64,000 nt of DNA from Deltaproteobacteria bacterium (GCA_016703535.1 JADJBV010000001.1:4082001-4146000), one strand, 5' to 3'. Positions 33,683 through 43,363 are shown, numbered from the stretch's first letter. Numbers and translations are program-made. Notes: a model not told the origin generated them from the letters alone.

Positions 33683-34053
33683 TTGATTGCTCCTTGGCCG
33701 ACGTTCGTCGATTTTTGGGCGGCGGCGGCTTCCGTAGCCCGCGCCAGCTCGGTGGTGGCGGCCTTTTCACGCGCCTGGGCGATCGCCAACTCGGCGTCAG
33801 CGCGGGCGCGCATCAAGAGGCCGTCGGCCCGCTCATTTTCTTCGTCGCTCATGGCCTTTTCGGCCTGGGCGATCTGTTCTTGGGCGAGCCGCAGCGAAAG
33901 CTGGGACTCGGGTTGGCTGTTGGCCCCAACCTCTTTGGCGCCTCGCTCCGCAGCTTGGGCGTCCGCCAGACGTTGGGTCGACGGCGGCATGCTGCTGGCG
34001 CAGGCAAAGAGGAGTGGCGTCGCGATCGCGAGGATCGGCAGTAACATCTTCAT
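33679..34053 (-). CDS. DUF4398-type lipoprotein
   Basis: Product of 124 residues. ATG at 34053 with GGGAGA upstream, lipobox PLLFAC at about residue 17. The mature part is helical and Ala/Glu-rich (TQRLADAQAAERGAKEVGAN, SLRLAQEQIAQAEKAMSDEE), the DUF4398 pattern. The 13 codons before this ATG are open but unlikely. Coupled by overlap to the OmpA gene, with which it shares the helical domain, so the two may work together at the outer membrane. Confidence 0.85.
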   Translation of the reverse strand: MKMLLPILAIATPLLFACASSMPPSTQRLADAQAAERGAKEVGANSQPESQLSLRLAQEQIAQAEKAMSDEENERADGLLMRARADAELAIAQAREKAATTELARATEAAAAQKSTNVGQGAIK

Positions 34054-34117
34054 TTTATTTCTCCCGAGACCACGACCAAGGTCGCGGTCCAATCCCTGAG
34101 CTCGGCGGATGGAGCGC

Positions 34118-34345
34118 TCAGGACTGCTTCTTGGTGGACGTCGAGGGCTTGGCGTTGGCGATCCAGGCGTCGAGCTGCTTTTCAGCGTCGTCCTTCATCA
34201 GGCCGTAGTGTTCCTGGAGTTTGCCGACCAGCTGATCCTTTTTACCGCCGATGGTGGTGAGATCGTCGTCGGTGAGCTTGCCCCACTTGGCCTTCACCTC
34301 GCCCTTGAGTTGGTTCCACTGTCCTTCAATTTGATTCCAGTTCAC
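34118..34345 (-). CDS. CsbD-family stress protein
   Basis: Product of 75 residues. The family core is plain: NWNQIEGQWNQLKGEVKAKW, GKLTDDDLTTIGGKKDQLVG, KLQEHYGLMKDDAEKQLD. GTG start at 34345 preceded by AGGAGTG. CsbD proteins are soluble stress-induced proteins of unknown mechanism. First gene of the five-gene operon, 48 bp after the predicted sigma54 transcription start. Confidence 0.92.
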   Translation of the reverse strand: MNWNQIEGQWNQLKGEVKAKWGKLTDDDLTTIGGKKDQLVGKLQEHYGLMKDDAEKQLDAWIANAKPSTSTKKQS

Positions 34346-34403
34346 GAGATCACTCCTGAAGTTCTCCCGCCCCGTGGCGGCAGCGGCTTCGAAGAGCGTT
34401 ATT

Positions 34404-34418
34404 GCGTGGATCGTGCCG
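34404..34418 (-). promoter_or_regulatory. Candidate sigma54 promoter of the csbD operon
   Basis: On the minus strand CGGCACG-ATCC-ACGCA gives GG (34417-34416) and GC (34405-34404) exactly 10 bp apart. The -24 half is a near-perfect GGCACG; the -12 half has GCA with A and C in place of TT. Predicted start is near 34393. A sigma54 activator gene starts 78 bp away in the opposite direction. Confidence 0.5.
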
Positions 34419-34495
34419 CCCCAGGTCCGGGGTGCAAGGCGCTGATATCCGGCGATCGGCGGCGTTTTCCACGATGCATGAAAGGTGGGGCGTCC

Positions 34496-35530
34496 GTGGA
34501 CTGCCTCAATCAAAGTGAAGTACCGTCCCCGTCGTTGGTCCTCAGCGCCGGAAACGTCGATATGCGTGCAAGGTTCGCCGGCCTGGTCTCCCGGAGCCCC
34601 CCGATGGCCCAGCTGGTGGCGATGGCCGAACAGGTGGCTCAGGTCGACGCGACCGTGTTGTTGCGGGGCGAAAGTGGCGCCGGCAAGGAGCGCATCGCTC
34701 GCTTGATCCACGACCTCTCCCCCCGGGCCCACGGTCCCTTCATCGCCGTCAACTGCGGCGCGATCTCCGAGGCGCTGCTGGAGAGTGAGCTCTTCGGCCA
34801 TACCCGCGGGGCCTTCACCGGTGCCGTTCAAGATCGGGTGGGGCTCTTCGAGGCCGCCAACGGTGGGACTTTGCTGCTGGATGAGGTCGGCGAGGTCTCG
34901 CCAGGGATGCAAGCCAAGTTGCTCCGCGTACTCCAGGAGCGAGAGGTCCGCCCAGTCGGCGAGACCAAAAGCCGGCCCGTCGACGTGCGGCTGCTGGCCG
35001 CCACCAATCGAGACCTCGAGGCGCGGGTGGAGCTCGGCGCCTTTCGACAGGATCTCTACTACCGCTTGAAGGTGGTCGAGCTGCGGATCCCTGCCCTGAG
35101 GGAACGGACCGACGACATCTTGCCTTTGGCCCATCTCTTCCTCGGCGAGGCGGCGCTCCACGCGCACCGGCCCGCCCCCGAGCTCTCCCCCGAGGCCTCT
35201 ACCCTGCTCGGGGCACATCAATGGCCTGGCAACGTCCGGGAGTTGGCCAACGCCATGGAGCGGGCGGCGATCATGGCCCGGGGCAGCCGAGTGGAGGTCG
35301 AGGATCTGCCCGAGGAGCTCCGGAGAAGACCTTCGCCGATCTTGGCCAACCATGACCCAGCGCGATCACTGGCCGAGATCGAAAAAGAGGCGATCTTGGC
35401 CTCCTTGGCTCGCAACGGCGGCAATCAGACCCGGGCCGCCGCCGAACTCCAGATCGGGACCGCCACCCTCTACCGTAAGCTCAAGGGCTACGGCCTGATC
35501 GCTGACAAGGTCCGGCGCCCTCCGGGGTGA
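34496..35530 (+). CDS. Sigma54 activator without a sensor domain
   Basis: Product of 344 residues. After about 30 unstructured residues it goes straight into the AAA+ domain: Walker A GESGAGKE, sigma54-contact loop GAFTGA, TLLLDEVGEVSPGMQAKLLR, R-finger region LYYRLKVVELRIP, and a Fis-type helix-turn-helix at the end (NQTRAAAELQIGTATLYRKL). No receiver, GAF or FHA domain, as in PspF. Several starts are in frame: GTG 34496 has AGGTGGGG at good distance; ATG 34478 and ATG 34562 are alternatives. It faces the csbD operon, its likely target. Confidence 0.9.
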   Translation: MDCLNQSEVPSPSLVLSAGNVDMRARFAGLVSRSPPMAQLVAMAEQVAQVDATVLLRGESGAGKERIARLIHDLSPRAHGPFIAVNCGAISEALLESELFGHTRGAFTGAVQDRVGLFEAANGGTLLLDEVGEVSPGMQAKLLRVLQEREVRPVGETKSRPVDVRLLAATNRDLEARVELGAFRQDLYYRLKVVELRIPALRERTDDILPLAHLFLGEAALHAHRPAPELSPEASTLLGAHQWPGNVRELANAMERAAIMARGSRVEVEDLPEELRRRPSPILANHDPARSLAEIEKEAILASLARNGGNQTRAAAELQIGTATLYRKLKGYGLIADKVRRPPG

Positions 35531-35535
35531 ATCAC

Positions 35536-36894
35536 TCAAACCATCAGGCAGGGGAGCCCTTGGGCCCGTAGTTTGGTGGTGTCGTAGCCCGCCTGTTCCA
35601 TCAAGGAGGCGATCACCAAGGTTGGCGTGATGAAGGTGCCGCCGTCCTGAACTTCGCCGGTGTTCGGGTTGATCGGTTGGGGGCCCAGGCCCACGTCGCT
35701 GCTGCGCCCCACGACCTTGTTGCCCGGCACCCCCGCGCCCAACAACAAGGCCGATCCGGTCAAGGAGTGATCGCGACCACCCCGGCTGTTGAGCAGCCCG
35801 GTGCGGCTGAATTCGCTGTAGCAGACGATGGTGGTGTGATCGAGCAAGGTGCCGCCCCGGCTTGGATCCGGGGTGCTCTCGAGATCGGTGACCAGTTGCC
35901 CCAAGGCGTCGAAGGCCGCCGACAACTGGGCCGGGTGTTCATCGGCCCAAGTGGCGTCGTGGGTGTCCAGGTCTCGGGCCAACTCCACGGTCACGCACTG
36001 GGCCAACTCGTACTTCAAGGCTTGAAAGGCCATCGCGGCCTGGGCCTGGATCGAGGCGAGGCCTCCGCCTTGGTTGTTGATGCCGTACCGCGAAGCCAAG
36101 CCCATCATTTCGCTGTCGGTGTTGGAGAGGAACTGGAACTTGCTCGAGAGGCCACTCGAGACCAGCTGTCGAGCCTTCTGTTGGCTGCCCTGGAAGAGGG
36201 ACAAGAGGCCCCGTCGATCGTTGCGGCTGGGATCGCAGAGCGGATGCGCGGCCCGGTGTTCGTCGAGGCGAGCCCGCACGTTGCCGCTCGGCGCCTCCGG
36301 GCCGTCGGTGAGGGCGGTGATCAGATCGGTCACGCTGTTGACGGTGAGGCCGCTGGCGAAGGCCGATCCGGTGTCGTTGTAGGTCTCGGCGCCCATCACC
36401 AAGTTTGGGAACGGCAAGAGGTCTCCCTGTTGGGCGGCGATCCGGCTGGGGACCGCCGAACCCGCGGCCGCCGTCCCTCGGGGCGGTAGACCGGTGATGA
36501 AATAACGTCGACCGACCTCGTGGGCGACGGTGTCCATCGAGATGCCGTTCACCACACACATCTTTTCGTAGTGAGGTGCGATGCCGCCCATCACCGGTCC
36601 CAGCGGGATGTTGGAACCGCCAGGTTGGATGATGGTGCGGGGATAAGCGTTGGGGATCTGATCCCAAGCGAGCTCAATTTTGGTCTCGGCCTTGCGCGCT
36701 TCGGTGAAGACCGACGGATCCCGGGGATCCAAGGACAACAGGATGTCCCAGGCGCCACGGAAGTAGCAGAAGACATAACTCCGGCTGGGGGCCGCGGCGA
36801 AGGCCTTCCGGGGTGAAAGCACAGAGGGCAAGAGGAAGGCGCCGGCGCCGATGCCCAGGGCCTGTAACAGTTGGCGGCGATGAATGGTGCTCAT
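35536..36894 (-). CDS. DUF1501 secreted protein
   Basis: Product of 452 residues with a twin-arginine-like leader (HRRQLLQALGIGAGAFLLP) and the alkaline-phosphatase-like DUF1501 fold, seen in RGAWDILLSLDP, VNGISMDTVAHEVGRRYF, VARDLDTHD-type segment ELARDLDTHDATWADEH, SEFSRTGLLNSRGGRDHS and NKVVGRSSDVG. In Planctomycetes and Myxococcota DUF1501 genes pair with large heme/DUF1549-type proteins, as here. Function unknown; the fold suggests hydrolysis of phosphate or sulfate esters but the catalytic residue was not identified. Last gene of a four-gene operon, 8 bp after the lipoprotein gene. Confidence 0.88.
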   Translation of the reverse strand: MSTIHRRQLLQALGIGAGAFLLPSVLSPRKAFAAAPSRSYVFCYFRGAWDILLSLDPRDPSVFTEARKAETKIELAWDQIPNAYPRTIIQPGGSNIPLGPVMGGIAPHYEKMCVVNGISMDTVAHEVGRRYFITGLPPRGTAAAGSAVPSRIAAQQGDLLPFPNLVMGAETYNDTGSAFASGLTVNSVTDLITALTDGPEAPSGNVRARLDEHRAAHPLCDPSRNDRRGLLSLFQGSQQKARQLVSSGLSSKFQFLSNTDSEMMGLASRYGINNQGGGLASIQAQAAMAFQALKYELAQCVTVELARDLDTHDATWADEHPAQLSAAFDALGQLVTDLESTPDPSRGGTLLDHTTIVCYSEFSRTGLLNSRGGRDHSLTGSALLLGAGVPGNKVVGRSSDVGLGPQPINPNTGEVQDGGTFITPTLVIASLMEQAGYDTTKLRAQGLPCLMV

Positions 36895-36902
36895 GGGGTT
36901 CC

Positions 36903-37574
36903 TCAGTAGGTCATCATCTCGGGGGCGGTCAGCATGGCCACGCAGACCCCGATCCAGGCGGTGTTGGCACCGTCGCTCTCGAACAATCGCTGGTGCAGCT
37001 CCAGGTAGGGCTCCAGGCCTTCGGTGTTCCCGGCCGGCACGTAGATCCCGTGCAACTTCAGCCGTAAAAACCGGAGTGAGGCGGCAACGTCGCTGTCGCT
37101 GGCGACCACCACCCGATCACCCTCGGGTTTGGTGGCGTCCCGGGCCACGGCCTTGGCGCAGACATCGCCGGCCATGTCGTCCATGAACTTGGCGAAGAGC
37201 GGAGTGGGCTCCAGGTTTTCGTTGGTCGCTTGAATATAATCTGCTTCTCCTAAGCTGCCGGACAGTTGGTCGAAGCCCTCCCGGGCGTTGCGGCCGGTGC
37301 CGATCGTCCAGGTGATGCCGTCGAACAACGCAGGGATCGACTGGCGCAGCTGATCGATGGTGATCCGTCGCGCCACCTTCCCTTCGAGCGGGGCCTGGGG
37401 CGGATCCAGATCCACCGGGCCTTGATCGGTGGGGGTGGTGGGGGTCCAGTGGTCAGGCACGGTCGGGTCCACGTACGGGACGATCACCGGATCGGGCGTG
37501 GTGTTCGGCGCCTGGACGTCGCAACCCCAGAGGGTCAACGCCGCCAGCGGGGCAACAAATGCGAGGCGGTTCAT
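36903..37574 (-). CDS. Lipoprotein of the DUF1501 operon
   Basis: Product of 223 residues. Lipobox LTLWGC at about residue 18, a Pro/Thr-rich linker (PNTTPDPVIVPYVDPTVPDH), then a helical domain with ARRITIDQLRQSIPALFDGI. This segment resembles the start of DUF1592/1595-type domains, where a helix-rich region precedes the missing heme site. It has three Cys after the lipid site and no CxxCH. ATG comes 2 bp after the stop of the DUF1549-like gene. No firm family. Confidence 0.7.
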   Translation of the reverse strand: MNRLAFVAPLAALTLWGCDVQAPNTTPDPVIVPYVDPTVPDHWTPTTPTDQGPVDLDPPQAPLEGKVARRITIDQLRQSIPALFDGITWTIGTGRNAREGFDQLSGSLGEADYIQATNENLEPTPLFAKFMDDMAGDVCAKAVARDATKPEGDRVVVASDSDVAASLRFLRLKLHGIYVPAGNTEGLEPYLELHQRLFESDGANTAWIGVCVAMLTAPEMMTY

Positions 37575-37576
37575 GA

Positions 37577-39163
37577 TCACTCTTCCTCCCCGAAGCGTCC
37601 GCCCTCGACATATTCGGGGCGGGTGACGATCGCCTTGATCAGGCTGCGCAGCCGGTAGTCGGCGGTGAAGTTGGTGGTGAGGGCGGCGACGGTGGCCTCC
37701 TCTTCGACGGTGGGCTCCCGGGCCATCAAGAATTGCCACATCCGCTGCACGGTGCAGGTGGCGTAACGACCCGAGTCGACCGCGGCCCGTGCGATCCCCT
37801 CGGGGCCGGCGGCGATGTTGGCCTCTCGCGCGGCGTCGGCGAAGACGTAGGCCCGAAGCTGGCCGATCCAAGGCCCTTCGATCTCCGGGTTGGTCACGTC
37901 GGCCTGGGTGAAGTAGAGGGTCCGACAAAGAGGGTTGCGAGCGTCGGCGCCTTCGCAGGCCGGGTTGTGCCGGGGGAAGTTGGCCTCTTCCAGCGGCAAA
38001 ACGCCGGCCTCGGCCCAACGTCCCCAATAGGCGGCGGCTGGCTCGACCGCCAAGTGGCAACCTTTGCAGCCACATCGTTTGGTCAGGTCCGGCTGCTGGT
38101 GACAGGGATCCGAGGCGCTGGGGATCGACTCGGTGGTCTCGAAGTGTTGGCACAAAAAGGCGTTGTAGAAGCGGTTGGCCCGGCCGCGATCCGACTGGAA
38201 CTTCAGGAGGTAGCCGGGCAAGGACAAGATGCCGGCGTGCCGCGTGCCCTGGGTGACGGGGGTCCAAGCCTGATCGCTGAACTCCAAGTCGGGGACCGGG
38301 TAGTTTTGGGCAGGGCCGGCCAGGAGCTGAAAACCTTGGGTCTGGGCTTGGTGATTCAGCCAATGGGCCAAGGGGCCGTTGATCTCCAGGTCTTTGCCGA
38401 GCACCACCTCGGTGTAGGGCCGATCGTCGCGGACGATCCGATCGATGTAGCGCAACAGCTGTTCGTTCATCGCGGCGGTGATGTCGTCGTTGACGCCCCC
38501 GTTGTTGTAGCCGCACCAGCGCAGGTTGGGTCCACAACCGCAGCCCTTCACGTTGCCGGTACGCGAGCAGTCCACCGTCCGACCCCGAGCATCGACCGCC
38601 GTGGCGGCGGACTGGGCGTCAAAGGCGCAGACCTTCACCTCCACGCTCGGGTCCCAGTAGGGCCGCACCAGGACGTAGCCCTCCAACTGGAGCGACGAGT
38701 TGTTGGGATCCGGCGTGGTCAAGATCTCGCCGCTCGGCCCGAAGGTCGCCGGTTCATCCAGGCAAGAGGTCACTCCGCCGCGATAGGCGGTCATGCGGCC
38801 GTTGGCGCCGACCGAAATCGGCAGGTTGCCATTCCGGGAGCCCCGCAGGTTCCAGTTGTTGTTGCCCAGCCGCACGTTGCCGACGTTGGCCCACAACAGA
38901 TCCCGGTGGTGGCGGCGGATCTGCCCGACGAACGCCTCGGAGGCCAACATCTCGTCGATGATCGCCGGGTCGAGCGCCCCGTTGGTCACCACCGACTCGA
39001 GTTCGGTCACGTTCGGCAAACGGCCCCGCAGATCCAGGCTGAGGCGGCGGAGGTAATGCAAGGCAGCTTGCGTCGGGTTGGTCTCTTCACAGACCTGGGC
39101 AAAGGCCGGAGTGGTGGCGCAGCAGGCCCACACCACCCCGAGGAGCAGCGGTTTCATCTTCAT
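37577..39163 (-). CDS. Large exported protein with DUF1549-like N-terminus and Cys-rich centre
   Basis: Product of 528 residues. Signal peptide (MKMKPLLLGVVWACCATTPAFA), then a DUF1549-like stretch LHYLRRLSLDLRGRLPNVTEL and FVGQIRRHHRDLLWANV. The middle has many Cys (CGCGPNLRWCGYN) and a CGCKGCH that matches CxxCH heme attachment (KRCGCKGCHLAVEP). The C-terminal part (CTVQRMWQFLMAREPT, YRLRSLIKAIVTRPEYV) is like DUF1588/1553 tails. Of three close starts, ATG 39163 has GAGG at good spacing. Probably a periplasmic c-type cytochrome-like enzyme working with the DUF1501 protein. Confidence 0.8.
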   Translation of the reverse strand: MKMKPLLLGVVWACCATTPAFAQVCEETNPTQAALHYLRRLSLDLRGRLPNVTELESVVTNGALDPAIIDEMLASEAFVGQIRRHHRDLLWANVGNVRLGNNNWNLRGSRNGNLPISVGANGRMTAYRGGVTSCLDEPATFGPSGEILTTPDPNNSSLQLEGYVLVRPYWDPSVEVKVCAFDAQSAATAVDARGRTVDCSRTGNVKGCGCGPNLRWCGYNNGGVNDDITAAMNEQLLRYIDRIVRDDRPYTEVVLGKDLEINGPLAHWLNHQAQTQGFQLLAGPAQNYPVPDLEFSDQAWTPVTQGTRHAGILSLPGYLLKFQSDRGRANRFYNAFLCQHFETTESIPSASDPCHQQPDLTKRCGCKGCHLAVEPAAAYWGRWAEAGVLPLEEANFPRHNPACEGADARNPLCRTLYFTQADVTNPEIEGPWIGQLRAYVFADAAREANIAAGPEGIARAAVDSGRYATCTVQRMWQFLMAREPTVEEEATVAALTTNFTADYRLRSLIKAIVTRPEYVEGGRFGEEE

Positions 39164-39191
39164 CGGGTTCCTCATCTGTTGGATCTTGGGA

Positions 39192-40394
39192 TCAGCGGCG
39201 CAGGCCGTCGGCGCGCCAACGGCGCAGGAGCTCGACCGTGCCCCCGGTGAGCGCCCGGCCGTCTTGGGGCATCCGGCCCGCCTCCACCGCGGTGACGATC
39301 GCGTCGATCTCCGTCGACCAGACCTCATACGTCTCGAGAGGGTGGCCAGTGCCGAGGGGCGCGTGGCACCGTTGGCAGTTGGCCTGGTGAAAGGGCTCGA
39401 TCTCGGCCCAGGTCACGGGGGGGCCTTGGTTGCCGATCCGCACCAACCGCGCCCCATCGCCGAGCCACAAGGCGCCGTCGGTGGTCACGGTAATGGTGGT
39501 CGGCACACCCAGCTCGGCCGGCGGCACCACCAGTGAAGTTCGGCCGTTTTCGAGCCGGGCCAAGACCGGTCCGATGGCCCAGACGAAGCCGGTGCTGGGA
39601 TCAACCACCAGACCGGTGATCGAAGTGGCGCCAGCCTCAGCGGTAGGCGTCAACGCGATCGGACGATATCGGACCAGGTCCCCGGGCACGGCTTGGCGTT
39701 CGAGGAGCGCCCCGCCCTCGACTGCGTAGAGTCGATCGCCGGCCCCGGGCGCCACGGCCAAGAGCGAAGACTCGGACGTCAAGACCTGCTGCTCCACCCC
39801 GGCGGTGGTCTCCCGCAGCGCCGAGATCGCGCCCCCCGCTTCGGTGACGATCAGGTGTTGGCCCCCTTGAAAGCGGCCCAAGGCCCGGGGGCTGGGCATC
39901 GCCATAAACCGCTCCAGGCGCCCGGCCCGGATCCGGTCGAGGCCCAGGTCGGTGCCGAGCCAGAGATCAGCGCCATCGCTGTAGAGGGCCGAGAGGGTGC
40001 GACCGCTCAGGGTCTCGTTGATCGAAGAGGGCTCGAGGGTGCCGTGCCAAACCGCGAGGTCCGTGGCGTGGGCGACGACGATCCGATCCTCGAACGCCGC
40101 CAAGCCGACCACCGGTGTCGCGTCAACCAGTTCCAGGCCTTCGGTGGTCAGCTGGTAGAGGCCCCCTTCACCACCCACCAAGGTGCCGACCCCCGACAAG
40201 GCCGCGACGTGGAGCCGTTGACCTTGGAGCTCGACCGGGAGCGCCACCCCTTGTTGCTCCAAGGTGATGTCGGCCGATCCGGTGGGACGCACCAAAGGGC
40301 GGGCTTCGTAGATCGGATCGGGCGGCAACGGCGCCGGGGCCTCAGTGCCCCCACAAGCGACCAACAACAGGGCCAGCGGTGACGATCGACGCAT
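39192..40394 (-). CDS. Beta-propeller lipoprotein with C-terminal heme c site
   Basis: Product of 400 residues. Lipobox LLLVAC at residue 14. Residues 35-330 show repeated blades (LVGGEGGLYQLTTEGLELVD; ALYSDGADLWLGTDLGLDR; TVTTDGALWLGDGARLVRIG), two-component-regulator-like propeller type. The last 70 residues hold one heme motif CQRCH (HQANCQRCHAPLGTG) and MPQDGRALTGG, a Met that could be the axial ligand, as in small c-type domains. First gene of the operon with the DUF1549-like, lipoprotein and DUF1501 genes; 28 bp to the next. Confidence 0.82.
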   Translation of the reverse strand: MRRSSPLALLLVACGGTEAPAPLPPDPIYEARPLVRPTGSADITLEQQGVALPVELQGQRLHVAALSGVGTLVGGEGGLYQLTTEGLELVDATPVVGLAAFEDRIVVAHATDLAVWHGTLEPSSINETLSGRTLSALYSDGADLWLGTDLGLDRIRAGRLERFMAMPSPRALGRFQGGQHLIVTEAGGAISALRETTAGVEQQVLTSESSLLAVAPGAGDRLYAVEGGALLERQAVPGDLVRYRPIALTPTAEAGATSITGLVVDPSTGFVWAIGPVLARLENGRTSLVVPPAELGVPTTITVTTDGALWLGDGARLVRIGNQGPPVTWAEIEPFHQANCQRCHAPLGTGHPLETYEVWSTEIDAIVTAVEAGRMPQDGRALTGGTVELLRRWRADGLRR

Positions 40395-40496
40395 CGGTGA
40401 GGTGGTATCGCAAGCTTCAGGCCAACGATTTCCCTCCACTTTTGGCCCTGCCCTGCCCACCCGAGTCCGCGCTTTGGGCGTCGCGTCAAACTGAAG

Positions 40497-40516
40497 CTGC
40501 GGACAACGATCCGCAG
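40497..40516 (-). terminator. Hairpin after the Xre gene
   Basis: CTGCGGA-TCGTTG-TCCGCAG, a perfect 7-bp stem, begins directly after the Xre stop codon. The following CTTCAGTTTG is only weakly T-rich. It separates the Xre gene from the propeller lipoprotein operon downstream. Confidence 0.5.
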
Positions 40517-40804
40517 TCAGCCGAGGTGAATCGGAACCCGTCGCCCGTTGGCGAGCACGAACACCACCTCCAGCCCGACCCCCAGAGCCTCGGCGTATCG
40601 GCGCAAGGTCGACAGGCGCAGATCGGCCTGACGCTCGAGGCGACTGACCTCCCCTTGGGTCATGTCGGCCCGGGCCGCGAGGGCCTCTTGGGTTTGACCG
40701 AGGTCTTGACGGAGCTCCCGGAGGCCCCGGGCGCGACGAGCTGGACTCGGCCGAGGTGCGGCGCTCTTGGCCTTGGGTTTGGGCTTCGGCTTGGACATAG
40801 ACAT
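40517..40804 (-). CDS. Xre-family helix-turn-helix protein (HigA-like), no toxin partner seen
   Basis: Product of 95 residues. A Lys/Pro-rich N-terminus precedes the helix-turn-helix (RQDLGQTQEALAARADMTQG, EVSRLERQADLRLSTLRRYAEA) and a short tail GLEVVFVLANGRRVPIHLG like that of HigA-type antitoxins. No HigB or Gp49-like toxin gene is next to it on either side. ATG 40804 was chosen; ATG 40798 is two codons further. No clear ribosome site, so it may be leaderless. Divergent from the peroxiredoxin gene by 89 bp. Confidence 0.8.
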   Translation of the reverse strand: MSMSKPKPKPKAKSAAPRPSPARRARGLRELRQDLGQTQEALAARADMTQGEVSRLERQADLRLSTLRRYAEALGVGLEVVFVLANGRRVPIHLG

Positions 40805-40893
40805 AACGTAGCTGCGATATTGCTTTAACGCTATGACCGATCCCGGGTCGAGGTGGTTGACCGGAGGGCCCCGGCCGTCGAAAGTCCTGGCCG

Positions 40894-41487
40894 ATGCGCC
40901 AACTCCTTGTTTTCCTCCCCTTTGCCGGGCTGCTTTGGGCTTGTCCTGCGGCCGAACAAGCGGCCCCCTCGCCCCCGGCCGCAGCGCCCCCGGCCGCAGT
41001 CCCCCCGGCTCCGGCCGCACCCACCGGGACGGGCCTGGCCGACGGCGCCCCGGTGCCCCAATTGTCGCTGCTGCTCCAGGACGGCCAACACTTCGAGCTC
41101 CCGGCCCCGGCCGACCAGCTGGTGTTGGTCTACTTCTACCCAAAGGACGACACCCCCGGCTGCACCATCGAGGCCCAGGGCCTGCGGGACACCTTCCCGG
41201 AGTTGGCCGCCGCCGGGGTCCGGGTCTTGGGGGTCTCGACCCAAGACGCCGCGTCTCACCAGGCCTTCATCGAAAAGCACAGCCTGCCCTTCCCGCTGGT
41301 GGTCGACGACGGCAAGGTCGCGGAGGCCTTCGGGGTGCCGCTCCGGAACGGCCTGGCCGCCCGCCAGTCCTTTTTGCTCAAGGGCCCAAAGGTCCTGAAG
41401 GCTTGGCCCGCGGTGATCCCGGCCAACCACGCCGCCGAGGTCCTGGCCGCCGCCAAATCCGCCGGGCCCCCAAGCCCCTCCCCGTAG
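40894..41487 (+). CDS. Bcp/PrxQ-type peroxiredoxin lipoprotein
   Basis: Thiol peroxidase of 197 residues anchored as a lipoprotein: lipobox GLLWAC, then a Pro/Ala linker of 30 residues. The thioredoxin-fold domain has the peroxidatic Cys in YPKDDTPGCTIEAQGLRD, VRVLGVSTQDAASHQAF and LPFPLVVDDG. The PrxQ resolving Cys five residues on is absent (IEAQG), so it is a 1-Cys type or uses another partner. Reduces peroxides at the cell surface or periplasm. The array of 81-bp repeats starts just after the stop. Confidence 0.9.
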   Translation: MRQLLVFLPFAGLLWACPAAEQAAPSPPAAAPPAAVPPAPAAPTGTGLADGAPVPQLSLLLQDGQHFELPAPADQLVLVYFYPKDDTPGCTIEAQGLRDTFPELAAAGVRVLGVSTQDAASHQAFIEKHSLPFPLVVDDGKVAEAFGVPLRNGLAARQSFLLKGPKVLKAWPAVIPANHAAEVLAAAKSAGPPSPSP

Positions 41488-41529
41488 CGCCCATCGAGGG
41501 GTGGCTGGGCTTCGCCCGGCTTTGCCCCC

Positions 41530-41935
41530 GCAAGCCGAAGGCGCGCAGCGAGCCCCAGGCTCGCGGAGAGGGGTGGATGGGCTTTGCCCAGCCGGGACCC
41601 CAAGACCCCCCGCAAGCCGAAGGCGCGCAGCGAGCCCTGGCTCGCGGAGAGGGATGGCTGGGCTTTGCCCAGCCGGGACCCCAAGGCCCCCCGCAAGCCG
41701 AAGGCGCGCAGCGAGCCCTGGCTCGCGGAGAGGGGTGGCTGGGCTTTGCCCAGCCGGGACCCCAAGACCCCCCGCAAGCCGAAGGCGCGCAGCGAGCCCT
41801 GGCTCGCGGAGAGGGGTGGCTGGGCTTTGCCCAGCCGGGACCCCAAGACCCCCCGCAAGCCGAAGGCGCGCAGCGAGCCCTGGCTCGCGGAGAGGGGTGG
41901 CTGGGCTTTGCCCAGCCGGGACCCCAAGACCCCCA
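41530..41935 (+). repeat. Five tandem 81-bp repeats with two hairpins per unit
   Basis: Units begin GCAAGCCGAAGGCGCGC at 41530, 41612, 41693, 41774 and 41855; the first unit is 82 bp and the last a little short. Each carries GCGAGCC-CT-GGCTCGC and GGCTGGGC-TTT-GCCCAGCC, both strong stems. A diverged hairpin copy stands before the array at 41502. Since 81 is a multiple of three, open frames run through the array on both strands, but no start or composition supports a gene. The array fills the whole gap between the peroxiredoxin and icd genes. Copies are almost identical, so recent amplification is likely. Confidence 0.93.
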
Positions 41936-41981
41936 AGGCCTCTGGACTGGGGGGCACGGCTGCGCTAACAGCCCCGGCTCT

Positions 41982-43289
<1,308 letters not shown>

Positions 43290-43363
43290 CCGACGAACCG
43301 CGCAACGCCCGCCGCTGGGACCCCATTGGCAAGCAGGGCTCGAAGTGCAACACACGAAGGGCC

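Noticed and set aside
39192..41024. A 610-residue start for the propeller lipoprotein
   Set aside because: The extra N-terminus would run through the Xre gene and its terminator; the lipoprotein leader begins at 40394.
40517..41487. A toxin-antitoxin pair
   Set aside because: The Xre protein looks antitoxin-like, but the divergent neighbour is a plain peroxiredoxin and no toxin frame was found.
41530..41935. CRISPR array
   Set aside because: The units are contiguous 81-bp repeats with no variable spacers and no cas genes.
41256..41957. Minus-strand repeat protein (27-residue units)
   Set aside because: No start signal, and it is just the repeat array read backwards; the composition is not that of a natural protein here.
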